A stretch of DNA of 64,000 bases, from contig OY776128.1 in assembly GCA_963675135.1 (NCBI GenBank), positions 68,640,670 to 68,704,669 of the forward strand, read 5' to 3'. Origin of the DNA: Galeopsis tetrahit (Eukaryota; Streptophyta; Magnoliopsida; Lamiales; Lamiaceae). The position numbers and the translations under genes were made by a program. A model generated the notes under the pieces. The model was not told the origin of the DNA. It saw nothing but the letters and a program-made list of their open reading frames with translations, and searched no databases. Positions 34,413 through 46,176 of this stretch are shown piece after piece; positions within the stretch are counted from its first letter, which is position 1; each line of letters starts with the position of its first letter.

Positions 34413-37400
34413 ATGCCAGCTGGCCAATATAGGCTTCCTCGCTCCGCCGCCGACGGTGGCTTATCATGGCGGCGTTGGCCGAAATTATCAGCTCGGGAGT
34501 GGACAATCGCCACCGCATTCTCCATTTTTATTTTCATTCTCTCTCCATTCCCGACAATGCGTATGTTTACAAAAACAGATTCAAATCCAGAAACAGTTTC
34601 TGCGTGGGTGCCTTTCACGCCTTCATCCAAAGCACAGGAAAATTCCGCCCGTAAAATTCTATCTCTTGTTTATTTTTATATTAGTTGAAATTCAAGTTGA
34701 TTTATACTAGTTTCATTTTGGAATAATTGCAGTATGTTTGGATGGGAGTGTGCCTGGGTATCATTTAAGTAGGGGTTTTGGATCTGGCTCTGACAGTTGG
34801 CTTGTTCACATTGAGGTTTTCAATTTACTGGTTTACTTACTATAATTGTCTCAATAATGTTCTCTGATCAATAAGAACTCATTTAGCTCTTGTGCTCCTC
34901 TAGCATAAATTGTTACTAAATTGGATTTTTGATGTGGTGGATCGAAGAGTTATTAGTACTTTGGATTGCTATGCAGGGTGGAGGATGGTGCAGTAATATA
35001 TCATCTTGTTCTTTTCGGAAAACGACGAAACTAGGTTCGTCGACTTTTATGGAGAATCAAATGGAATTTTTGGGAATTCTGAGCCATGATCCACTTCAGA
35101 ATCCCGGTATAGTGTGAACTTTTTAGCATCCTATCCTACATAAAATTCTTTTGTTGTTTTGATGTCGTTTGGGTACTTTCATTTGAATCTTTTCTATGTG
35201 TTGCTTGATCAAATTCTTCAATTAGAATGGTAATGAGAATCAAAGAACAGTGAATTACAGTGAGAATGATGATTACATTGTTAGTGGTTTGCTCTAATCT
35301 TTGAATAAGTGAAGAAAAAATGATTATTGGTTGAGGACTAGTGGAACGATTGAGGAGAAATGGTCATAGGAGATGTGATAGTTAACCAAAATGTGGTAAA
35401 GATTAACTTATTTTGAATCTCACTAGTACCGTGCGGAGTATGGTAAAGGTTAATTGATCACTTTTTTTTTCTCATTAACCACCACGATTTCCTCATGTTT
35501 ATTCTCATTACCAATTTACCATTCTCATTGATGAATTTTGAATCGAACACCCCCTGAGTTCTATGTCGTTATTTGTCTATACTACTAAATATATTACTAC
35601 TGTGAATTTATTTATAAGTAACAGATAGATGATTCTATGGGCTTGTTTATGTTTACTCCATCAGATTTTTTCAACTGGAACAAGGTTAAAGTACGATATT
35701 GTGATGGATCATCATTTTCAAGTCATCCTGATAATGAGTTTAAAGTAAGTCATCACCCTGAGGGCCTGATGCGGAGTGATTTTGCATGAAATAATATGAT
35801 AGTGGTAATTTAAATACATTGCCATTCATTTATCCTCCAGAATGGAACAAAACTTTTCTTCAGAGGTCAGCTTATCTGGAACACGCTTATGGATGAGTTC
35901 TTGTCCGTGGGAATGTCTAAAGCTAAAGAGGTAGATAAATCATTTTGCTCTCCTTGTTTCTTTCTTTTTATGTAGCCTAGCAGTTATGGTCATGATTTCA
36001 TGTTTTACTTGTTTAAGGATGACATGAAATGTATGATTGCCACGTGTGGATATCTTATTTCAGTTATGCAATTGGTTTTTGGCATAATGTTGAGTGGTGA
36101 AATTTTGATGTATCTTATATTCGTTTATTCAATTTCGCATCAGCTCCACTCTATCTCGCTAGATATTTATAAGTGCTTTTGACAACTTGACAGGCACTCC
36201 TTACAGGTTGCTCTGCTGGTGGTTTGGCCACCCTCTTACATTGTGATGGTTTTCGGGATCTCCTGCCAAAAGATGCAGATGTGAAGTGTCTTGCTGATGC
36301 TGGTTTTTTTCTTAATGAGTATGTTCCTTACAGTCTCTCACTCTACCTGTATTATTTTTGAATTATTCTTCATTATTTCATGCCTAATTTTGCATTGAAT
36401 GTTTCTGAATATTGTACACTTGATAAGTTGATATTCTTTGTGGCTTAACTCACTGCTATGTGGCCAAGAATAATTGTGTAGTAGTCATGTTGCAGTCATT
36501 TGTGATAGTATACATTAAATATGAATATGTAACAGAAGGACAATAAGGTCATATTATACAGATATTTATTACTTTAATGATTTCCTTAATCCGTGTGTAA
36601 CAACCTTAAACGACAATTAAAGTATACTATAAAAAGGAATAATGTATATACTAAATGAAATGCATAAAGATAACTTCCCGTGGCTGCATTTTCTGTATAT
36701 CGGATGGTATCTGATTGCCTTCAATCTTAGTGTCAGAATATGTATTATTTTTGCTAATGGTTTTCTTTAATATTAGTAGAGAACTAGTTTGAGCCTTCTC
36801 CAGTTTAAACTGAGACGTGATTTGCTTTTGTGTATAGGAAAGATATTGCTGGAAATCGCAGCATAGAATCCTTTTATCATGACGTTGTTCATCTCCAGGT
36901 TACTCTAAAATTTCATAACATGTTGATCACGTGTCATATTTGTAATTTTTATATGATTTCTCTTGGACAGTTTTCATTAAATTTAGCATAAAATTTTTCT
37001 ACTTGTATGTATTTCAGCATTTCTAATAATTTTCTGACATTCTTTTGGATAATTTGAAATTAAGACTTATTTTTGTGGCTACCTAACCTGGTTTCAGGGC
37101 ATCACTAAAAGTTTGAACCATGATTGTGTTTCCAGATCTGAACCTTCCAAGGTGCATTTTCTTTTCTGTAATTTTAAGGTTCATCTTTAGTTTATTTCGA
37201 CAATCACTTTGGCTGTCTTATTATTTTCTGGTGGCAGTGTTTCTTTCCACAAGAATTCATACGAAATATAAAGACCCCTGTTTTCCTTGTTCAACCAGCA
37301 TATGATTTTTGGCAGGTATTTTCTTATTTCATACCAACTTTTTTGAAATTTTGAGACATTTCATAATACATGAACATCTTTTTCAATTCTTTCAGATAGA

Positions 37401-38384
37401 AAATATATTTGTGCCTGATTCATCAGATCCCCGTGGCGATTGGCGTAGGTGCAAGCGAAATATTTTGACTTGTAATTCCTACCAATTAAAAGTGCTCCAT
37501 GGTATGATATTAGATCTCACATATCTTAACATTAGTTTGTGTAAAAATGGGTACTAAAGTTATATATTTCCATATAACCAATAATCCTATCCATAATTTC
37601 TGCCTAATTTTTCCCACGTGGAAATCGGAGCTCTAATCGGAGAATGATGACGATTGCAAAAGAAGAAGTGAGTTAAAATTAAGCTTGAAAATTGGCTAAA
37701 AAGGTTTACTTTTATTTAGTATGAAATGATGTGGCGAAAGGATTCGAGCCATATGTTGAGATAGGAAAGGGATGGTGAGCTCCTATTATTAAGTAGAATA
37801 AAACTGACCAAAAATTATAAATGAAATCATCAGTGATTATGTTCAGTACCCATTTTGATGCAAATTAATGTTTTGTACGGAGTACATAATTTTAATACTC
37901 ATTACAGTATAAATTACTAGAGTAATATTTACCACCTATTTTGATGCTAAAATTTTTTACCACTTGCAAGCCAAATAATTAGTTTTGATGTATGCAGGTT
38001 ACAGAAATTCATTGCTGAAGACACTGGGTGAATTTCAGCAAGACCAGAAAGGGGGGATGTTTATCAATTCTTGTTTCGTCCATTGCCAGACGTGGAGTTC
38101 TGACACGTGGCATTCTCCCACTTCTCCCAGAATCAACAATAAGGTTAGCATTATAATATCAACTAACCTATACGTCATTGTGCTTGCTTATCTTTCTGAT
38201 AAAAGTTGTTTATAAAGTTGTTGAATAAACTCCCCATATTACGACTGAATTGATTTTTGTGAAACAGACAGTTGCAGAAACAGTAGGCGATTGGTACTTC
38301 AGACGAGCAGCAGCAATGCAAATCGATTGTCCTTTTCCCTGCAATCCTACTTGCATTCACAAGGATCTCACATTATATATGTGA
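34413..38384 (+). CDS. Pectin acetylesterase (carbohydrate esterase family 13), PAE5-like
   Basis: Twelve exons join in frame: 34,413-34,650, 34,733-34,815, 34,977-35,106, 35,665-35,744, 35,841-35,930, 36,194-36,318, 36,838-36,898, 37,098-37,151, 37,238-37,315, 37,396-37,501, 37,998-38,143 and 38,268-38,384 (435 residues). All introns are GT-AG. Residues about 29-47 (EWTIATAFSIFIFILSPFP) form an uncleaved-looking signal anchor, as in PAE5-type members. The family features are all present: CLDGSVPGYH, EGGGWCS, the nucleophile motif GCSAGG, the aspartate in PAYDFWQ and the histidine in SCFVHCQ, which make the Ser-Asp-His triad, plus the C-terminal CPFPCNPTC. The enzyme removes acetyl groups from pectin in the Golgi or wall and so changes wall stiffness. 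Paired cysteines fit a secreted fold. The length is usual for the family and I see no lesion, so this should be a functional gene. Confidence 0.95.
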
Positions 38385-39499
38385 TGCATTGAATATCGTT
38401 ACAATTGTTATCGTCTCGCCATTCTCACAGCAATTCCTTGGCTGACTTTTTTCCGCTCAAGACAAAATTGAAATTGGATGTCCCGTGTCCGTCGAATCTT
38501 GGAGAAGAATATGTTTGACGACTATCCAACTTATGGCAATCTCAGATTCTTGTGATGAAGTGAAACTGTAAGTTTTTTTGTTTTTGAGCCAAATCATGTT
38601 CTATATTTATGAAATCACCACGTTTTCCAATGATGGATTTGACTATTAATTATACTACTTCTTGTCATGAGTTTAGTTTGATTATTCTTGAGCTCGATAA
38701 GTAAAATAAAATGTAAAAAAATAATGATAATAAGCCGGATTACTGTTTATGCTTGATTGGTAAAGCTCAATGAAAATTCAACGAGTTTGAACAATAATGT
38801 ATTTGATTTGAATTGGGGAGATTCAGTTACATGGTTATGTGTATGTGAAAGACAAGAAATAATCAAAGTTAGCATTGAAGTATTCTTCTTCTATTTTCTT
38901 CATTTTCCACTTGTATTATAGCTGATGTCAATATTAGGCTTATTAGCATAAAGTTTCTAGTCTGTAATGAGTGTAATCACAGACTCACAGTTGTATACCT
39001 GCTGCTAATTATTAGTCTGGAATTCCAAGTTTCCAACTTTTCAACATGGCCTGCTTTTTCTGGGAAATAGCTACTCAAACTTGTAGATGTTACATCTGAT
39101 AAAACAGTCTGTATCGTATTTCAGTTTATCACAAAAATTTATATGAGACCGTTTGGTGTCCCATTACACGTTTGTGTTGTGTGTGCATTATATGACCGTG
39201 GACTAGAGTAGAACTTTGTTTCATGTATAAGGTCGTCTAACATGAAGACTATCCATGCTTATACGGTTATACCACAAGTGCACGCATGCTAAATTGCTAA
39301 TATAAGCGCATGAAAATTAAGGATAAATATTAAGTATATTTAAGGATCTATTAAAAAAGCCTGTCAAAAAAAAGAGGGATTATATTAAAGGATTTTTTTT
39401 TCTTTTTTGTTAGTTTGTTTCAGGGAACTTCGTTTTTCAATATTGAATTTTGTCATTTTAAATATCAAGTTTTATTTTTTTTATTTTTTAGTTCTCTTT
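38385..39499. other. 3' flank of the pectin acetylesterase gene and spacer
   Basis: The first few hundred bases should hold the 3' UTR. The rest is AT-rich, with no gene, tRNA or bounded element that I can support. Confidence 0.55.
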
Positions 39500-40320
39500 A
39501 GTCTTTTAATTGGTTGCAGTGGGAGATCAACCGGTTTTGAACTAACGTAGCTTCTTTATTTCATTTTGACGTTTTTTTACTTTCAATTGATTACTTACAT
39601 AATGTAGCCGATTATATGGTTAAACTGTTAAATTTTAAAAGTCAACATAACGAAATTTAATTTGAAAAGTGAAAGGTCCTAAAAAGTAATTGGACATACT
39701 TATAAGACTAAAATCAAGCTTAACTCATAGATAGAGGAGACGACTTTTCCTCACCGTGAGAGGGTAGATAAAAGACGAACACAGTTCTTTTCACTTATGA
39801 TTATATATATCGGCATGGGAGTCGTTGAGCAGAGCAAGAGGAAATACACTCACTTGTCTATATTGTCGATTCACATTAACAATGAACACATTCATTGCAC
39901 GACTGGGAAGATTTCGAGGATTGAAAAAAAAGTTGTCTTTCTCCCCTTAACCCTAATTCCAAATCATCGCCCACCCCACCTCTCCCATATTTATCGCCCC
40001 TTTCCACACCATTTCCAAAAATTCACTTATATAGATCTGCCTCCATTCCATTTCTCCTTCCCCGTAGTAGCGTAACTAGGCCACCGTCATTTTTCTTTTT
40101 AGATTTGTTGTCGCCACTCCCCTCATCTGCTCGTTGTCGTCTCACCATTTCGCTTCCGTATATCTACTATTAGCACCGCTTGCATCCACCGCCTTTGCCG
40201 CCTCCGGTGCGGCGACTATTCTTACTCCACTGTCACGACCGAGCTTAAGTAGTTCTTCTTTCTGTTGTAGTTGAGATCAACAGTTCAATCCTCCCTAATA
40301 GTGTCACGGCGGTTGATGAG
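39500..40320 (+). repeat. Direct repeat, copy A (about 0.82 kb)
   Basis: It aligns along its length with 40,702-41,556, from TTTTAATTGGTTGCAGTG to AGTTG(A/G)GATCAAC. The second half is GC- and CT-rich like a plant leader and contains a short frame conserved in both copies. It is repetitive DNA, probably part of an unidentified transposon. Confidence 0.75.
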
Positions 40321-40432
40321 GGGGGGAAAAAACACAAACCGGCGGTTTCTAACCGAACCGCCAGTTCAAAAACCGTAACCGCAGTTGGCGGTTCGATTAC
40401 GGTTGGCGATTTCCCCAAACCGTAACCGGCGG

Positions 40433-40660
40433 TTTTTTTTTTTTTTTTGAAGTCTCGGGTATCCGGTCCAAGGGCCGACTAATCCCGGGGGACCAATCCC
40501 ATCGCCCACTTGCGGGGGTCACGTTTAAAGCCAGAGTTTTGCGCTTTGTATGGACATGGCCCCATAGAAATTGTTTGCACCTTAGGTGTTTCGAACCTGA
40601 GACCTAGAGAGGAGCACACTCATAAGTCTCAAGCATACACCACTAGGCCAACTCATTGAG
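40433..40660 (-). mobile_element. tRNA-derived SINE
   Basis: Read on the minus strand it has an A box TGGCCTAGTGG (40,640-40,650), a B box GGTTCGAAACA (40,587-40,597), a conserved-looking body and a tail of about 16 A's (40,433-40,448 as T's). The spacing of the boxes matches pol III promoters. It interrupts an inverted, AACCGCC/GGCGGTT-rich sequence; CCGTAACCGGCGGTTT occurs on both sides, which may be the target duplication. Confidence 0.85.
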
Positions 40661-40701
40661 GTTTCTAACCGTAACCGGCGGTTTCTAACCGTTGCACATG
40701 T

Positions 40702-41556
40702 CTAGTATTTTAATTGGTTGCAGTGGTAGATCAATCGGTTTTGAGCTGACATAGTTTTTTTTTTTTTTTTTTCAATTTTGACTTTGTTTTGTTAACTTTT
40801 AAAATTGATTACTTACATATATTGTAGTCGATTAAATAGTTAAAATGTTACATTTTAAAAGTTAACATAATGAAATTCAATTCAAAAAGTGAAAGGTCCT
40901 AGAAAAGTAATTGGGCAGACTTATAAGACTAAAATCGAGCTTAACTCATAAATAAATGAGACGACTTTTCCTCATTGTGAGCGGGGAGATAGAAAGACGA
41001 ACACGTTTCTTTTCATTTATGATTATATATATTGGCATGGAAGTCGTTGAGCAGAGCAAGAGGAAATGCACTCACTTGCCTATACTGTCGATTCACATTA
41101 ATAGTGAACGCATTAATTGCACGACTGGAAAGATTTTGAGGATTAAAAAGAAGGTCGCCTCTCTCCCTTTAACCCTAATTCCAAATCATCGCCCACCCCA
41201 CCTCACCTCACCCATATCTATCGCCCCTTTCCACACAACTTCCACATATTCACTTACATAGATCTGCCTCCACTTCATTCCTCCTTACCCGTAGCAGTGT
41301 AACTAGGCCGTCGTCCTTTTCCTTTTTAGATTTATCGTCGTCGCCCCCTCACCTGCTCGTTCCCGTAGTCGTCGCCTCACCACTCCGCTTCCGTAGATCC
41401 ACTACTAGTGCCGCTTGCAGCCACCGTCTTTGTCGCCTTCGGTGTGGCGACTCTTCTTGCTTCACTGTCACGACCGAGTTTAAAAAGTTCTTCTTTCAGT
41501 TGTAGTTGGGATCAACGGGTCAATCCTCATTGATGGTGCCACAGTGGTCGATCAGG
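40702..41556 (+). repeat. Direct repeat, copy B (about 0.85 kb)
   Basis: Second copy of 39,500-40,320, differing by scattered substitutions and small indels (my impression is roughly one base in ten). It runs to a splice-donor-like GATCAG|GTGAGAG at about 41,556. Confidence 0.75.
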
Positions 41557-41598
41557 TGAGAGCTCCATTGATCTCATTTATTTATTTTTGTTTTATTA

Positions 41599-41917
41599 CT
41601 CTCTTCGTTCGCTTATAAGCTTCTCATTACTTTTGGACACATAGATTAAGAAAAGTGATTAAATTATATATATAGTATAGGTGATGTGATTAAGAGGGAG
41701 AAGGTGATACAGGGAGAAAGTAAGATATAAAGTTAAGTGTAAAAATTAAAAATTAAAAGATATTTGTCAAAAAAGGTATGAAAAACTTATATGCGGACGG
41801 ACGAAAATGGTAAAATGAGAAGCTTATAGGCGGACGGACGAAAATGGTAAAATGAGAAACTTATAGGCGGACAGACCAAAATGGTAAAATGAGAAGCTTA
41901 TAGGCAGATAGAGGGAT
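41599..41917. mobile_element. Stowaway-like MITE with an amplified end
   Basis: The left end TA|CTCTCTTCGTTCGCTTATAAGC mirrors the right end. Near the right end a 37-bp unit (GCGGACGGACGAAAATGG onward) is repeated three times, starting at 41,793, 41,830 and 41,867, with a partial fourth at 41,904. The unit includes the terminal inverted repeat, so the element's end itself has been multiplied. Confidence 0.7.
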
Positions 41918-41950
41918 TAGTTCTTAGTTTGTTGTTATTTTTTCAGTTTA

Positions 41951-42664
41951 CTTCTTATTAGAGCTGTCAAAATGGGTTGAGCCCATTGAGCTAGCCCGCC
42001 CCACCATAAAAAAACACAGGTTGGACTTAACTTTTCTCAACCCGCTAGGAGGCGGGCCTACAGGGACCGCCCTATTTGGACCTCAGGTTTTGGCGGGGTT
42101 GGGGGCGGGACCCACCTTTTGTTATTTTAAATAAAAAAATTAGTATTATTATAATTAGTTTAATATTATAGAAAAATAACAAAAGTTTGTCACATCTTTG
42201 AGACTTATTCAACAACTTAATATCTAGTTGTTGCATGTAATTAACAACCAAAATCTAGAAGTAAAAAAATAGTCAAGCACAACAAGTCTTTGTCTCTTGC
42301 ATTACAAATTTGTGTTGCTCGTGCCGCTTGTTTTAGTTTCAACGTCAGACGTCGACCTTATAGTTATAGTTTCATTGTTAAATTTTAGATTATGATAATA
42401 GATTTAATAATGAGCGTGCAGTAAGAGATACGTATTAAGAGACTTTGAATTTTGAAAATGAAGATGATGAATTTAATAAATAATTTTATTTAAAAAAAAA
42501 AAAAACTCGGGTTGGCCCGCCGAAACCCGCGGCCCGTCTCTTTGTGGGTTGGGTTGAGGTTTTGACAGTCCGCCTATCAAATGGGTCGTCCCGCCCCGCA
42601 AATTGGCGGACTTTTGCGGTTTTGGCCCGCCCCGTCTGCCCGTTTTGACAGCTCTACTTGTTAT
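41951..42664. mobile_element. Non-autonomous hAT element
   Basis: The 698-bp element (41,959-42,656) has ends TAGAGCTGTCAAAATGGG and, inverted, TAGAGCTGTCAAAACGGG. The flanks CTTCTTAT (41,951-41,958) and CTTGTTAT (42,657-42,664) differ at one base, as expected for an 8-bp hAT duplication. The subterminal zones are GC-rich (GGCGGG/CCCGCC) and the middle is AT-rich, with no transposase. Confidence 0.82.
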
Positions 42665-44624
42665 TTAACTTTCCTATGCTCTGTGCGATTTGTTCTATTT
42701 CCTTGCTTGGGTGCTCTATATAGTCTTGATGACTTGATGCTTGGTGGATCTTTGTCTTTTATTATTTTCTATGTTTTTAAAGAATATTATAGTGGAAAGG
42801 TATTTGTCTCTTTTTAAGATGGAAGGTCTGAACATATCTATAGATAAATGATACACCCGTATTTCCACCCCTCAACGAGATAACAACGGGAACTATGATG
42901 TCAATTTAATTGTACCAAAGGATTATGAATAAATAGTGGTCAACTCTCAAAGTATAAATAGTAAATTGCATGGGTGTGTACTCCAAATGACATAATCTAA
43001 TTGCTGGAATCGGTGGAGTGTGACACTGACTTGCCAGCCCATCTCCCTAATTTTAAACTCTTTCTCTTCTACACACTGCTTTTGATGTCAGGTTTTATTC
43101 TGCACCGTTTGGATTTTTCTTAACAAAACATATTCATCTAAGTTGACTCTCTTTTTTAAGTTACGTCAAAATAGATTGAAATGATGAAAAAAGAAAAAAA
43201 AATCTCCCTAAATTTAGGTTGCAAACAAAAATAACACGTTTGTGTATTGTTTTTAAAATTGTTTAGAAGGTGAAAAATTAAATATGAAGTTGAAATTTGA
43301 CTCAGTATGCAACCTTTTTTGAAATAACTTAGAAAATATTTAAGGACTAATTATAAGCTTCTTAGAAGGTGTGTTAAAAGACTTCCAAGGTTTGTAGATG
43401 GACTTTGTGTAAGTAGTTTAATCTTAGGGGTTTTTATTTTTTAATTATAATAGTAGTAAGTACGACAACTCAACTCAATTTTAAACAAGATCTTATTTTG
43501 ACCAGATCTACTTAAGTTTAATTGGTTGTTTTAATTACAAAAATATTATTGCTATTGACAACATCTTAGAAATTCAATAATAATATTGCATCCCAAGACT
43601 AAGAATGGTGTGATGTTATTTTTACAAAACAATTAAAAAAGTTTGAATCCACGTTATATCCGAACTTATATTTCATCCGTCCAAACTTAATAATTTTTTT
43701 TTTGTCCATTCAAATTTAATATGTACACTTCCACAAATTGAAATATTCATTCTCTCAATGCACTAATACACTCTTCACTTTTTATTTTGCACATCTATTT
43801 TATATTTAAACAAATAATATTTCTTAAAACTCGTGACAAATGAATCATCTTATGAATTGTGAACGGAGGGAGCAGTATATAGAATTCATTTAATGTATGA
43901 AATCCTCAAATACAAATTTATTTTGACAAAGAAATTTGAACTACTTTCCTAAAATGTGGTAACCCAAATTCAAACTCCTCCTTGTTCAAGTAATTTCTAG
44001 TATAAATGGAACATAAGTATTTATGGATTAGTTGTTTTCAATTTAGGCGTAAAAAGGAAAAAGAGACAACCACTACCATCATTTACAATAGACCTCCATA
44101 ATTGATGTTGACAATCCATAAATTACAGACCAAAGTTTTGTATGTAACCTTAAAATTAAATAATAGTTACGACATGTCAGAGGTACCAAAACCACAAGCA
44201 ATTGTCCCAAATTATTGTTATTACAAAAGTTGCATGATCCTTGACTTTTTTGTTCACGTATCTTTTATTTACTATTTATGTATTTTATTTTATTTATTTG
44301 CAGCCAAAGCATTTATTAGAAACCTAACCCAGTTTGTATGTGCATCATCCTCTAACAAATCATGTAATTATCTTTAGGGCTCATGCAATCTTCTTTTGTT
44401 TGTTTCTTCTAGTCAACTATGTGTTTAGTGTGTGTGAGAGAGAACTAATTCCTTATCTTGACAATGAAAATTAAGTTTATGGAATTTAAAATTTTACTTT
44501 CTTTAATTGGATATAAGTGTGGCCTAACTCCTCATCTAAAGTTTATGGAATTTAAATGTTTAAATTTCATTAATTGAATATTATATAGTTCAATCGATGA
44601 AATACGATAACTTCTCATCTCAGG
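42665..44624. other. Intergenic region with one MITE
   Basis: A Stowaway-like element lies at 43,671-43,875. I see no supported gene; ORFs up to about 90 codons here lack domains and splice context. Confidence 0.55.
43671..43875. mobile_element. Stowaway-like MITE
   Basis: 205 bp, flanked by TA. The left end TTTCATCCGTCCAAAC and right end GTGAACGGAGGGAGCAG are inverted copies of the CTCCCTCCGTCC-type terminus with changes. Confidence 0.7.
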
Positions 44625-45895
44625 TGCAACATTTATATAACCGTACCGAATCACGAATGTCCTAGATAAACATGGGATGAAACAAAACTACCAACACATC
44701 TATAAATATATTTCACAACGTTTAACATTTATAAAACTGTACATGGCGTTGAATTATCGTGCAAATCGACAAATAACATTTACTGAATTGTACAGTATGC
44801 CCCAGAAAGAAGTAGAACCACTATAAAATTTGACAAATATATTTCACCATGTGTAACATTTACAGAACTGTACATAATGCTCCAAAACGAAGCACAATCA
44901 TCGTACAAATCAACAAATAACATTTACAAAATTGTATAGAATGTCCAGAAAGAAAGAAGTGGAACCATTGTACAAATCAACAAATATATTTCACCACACG
45001 TAACATTTACATAAACTGTACATAATACTCTAAAAAAGAAGCAAAACCATCGTACAAATCAACAAATAACATTTATATAACCGTATAGAATGCCCAGAAA
45101 GAAGCGAAACCATTGTACAAATCGACAAATATATTTCACCAAGTGTAATATTTACATAACTTTACAAACTGCTCTAAAAAGAAGCAGAACCATCGTACAA
45201 ATCAACAAATAACATTTATAGAACGGTACATAATGCCCTAGAAAGAAGCAAAATCATTGTAAAATCGACAAATATATTTCACCATCACCATGTATAATAA
45301 GATTTACAAAACTGTACAAAATGCTTCAAGAGGAAGCAAAACCGTTGTACAAATCAACAAATAACATTTACAAAACCGTATAGAATACCTAGAAAGAAGT
45401 GAAACCATTGTACAAATCGACAAATATCTCACAACATGTAATATTTACAGAACTGTACAGAGTGCTCCAAAAAGAAGTGAAATCATCGTACAAATCGACA
45501 AATAGCATTTAATGAACTGTACAGAATTCCCCAAAAAGAAGCGCAACCATTGTACAAATCGACAAATATATATTTCACCACGTGTAGCATTTACAGAATT
45601 GTACAAAATGCTCCAATAGGAAGCAGAACCATCGTGCAAATCGACAAATAGCATTTAATGAACAATACAGAATGCTCCAAAAAAAAGCGCAGCCATTGTA
45701 CAAATCGACAAATATATATTTCACCACGTGTAGCATTTACAAAATTGTACAAATTGCTTCAATAGGAAGCAGAACCATTGTACAAATTGACAAATACATT
45801 TACATAACCGTACAAAATGCCTAAAAAGAAGCGAAACCATTGTACAAATCGACAAATATATTTCACCGAGTATAATATTTACAAAATGTATTATG
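44625..45895. repeat. Satellite-like tandem array, about 146-bp unit made of two related halves
   Basis: The landmark TTCACnnnG-TGTAACATTTAC recurs near 44,712, 44,842, 44,990, 45,135, 45,278, 45,427, 45,573, 45,720 and 45,862, spaced 130-149 bases. Within each unit the segment GTACAAATCGACAAATA occurs twice, once followed by ACATTTA and once by TATTTCACC, so the repeat is a dimer of about 70-75-bp halves. About nine units are present, diverged from one another. The array ends about 280 bases past the PP2C stop codon. Confidence 0.9.
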
Positions 45896-46176
45896 GAAGT
45901 AATTTTGCAGACTCAAAGAAGAAAAGAATTAGAACAGTTGGTCTATCTATTTGGCTTTGATCACTGATTGAAAGGCAATTGCAATTCTTGAAGAAGAATG
46001 TATCACCTCAAGGTACAAAATTCTGGAATTATATCACGTTCCTACTACTTATTATCAAGATTTACAACCTCCACACACAATATTCTATCAAATCTTGAAA
46101 CTCTCTTTAACATTGTAAACTTTCTACCTATTTTTTTCTTTCTTTTTTTTATATCTATAATCCTAATACGAGCTAG

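Noticed and set aside
39797..41261. Two similar short ORFs (92 and 101 codons) in the duplicated segments
   Set aside because: Similar only because the DNA is duplicated; no domain, and composition turns to leader-like CT-rich sequence. Kept as a note on the repeat, not as genes.
44625..45895. CRISPR-like regular repeats
   Set aside because: Units are adjacent, diverged and without unique spacers, and the genome is a plant's; this is a tandem satellite.
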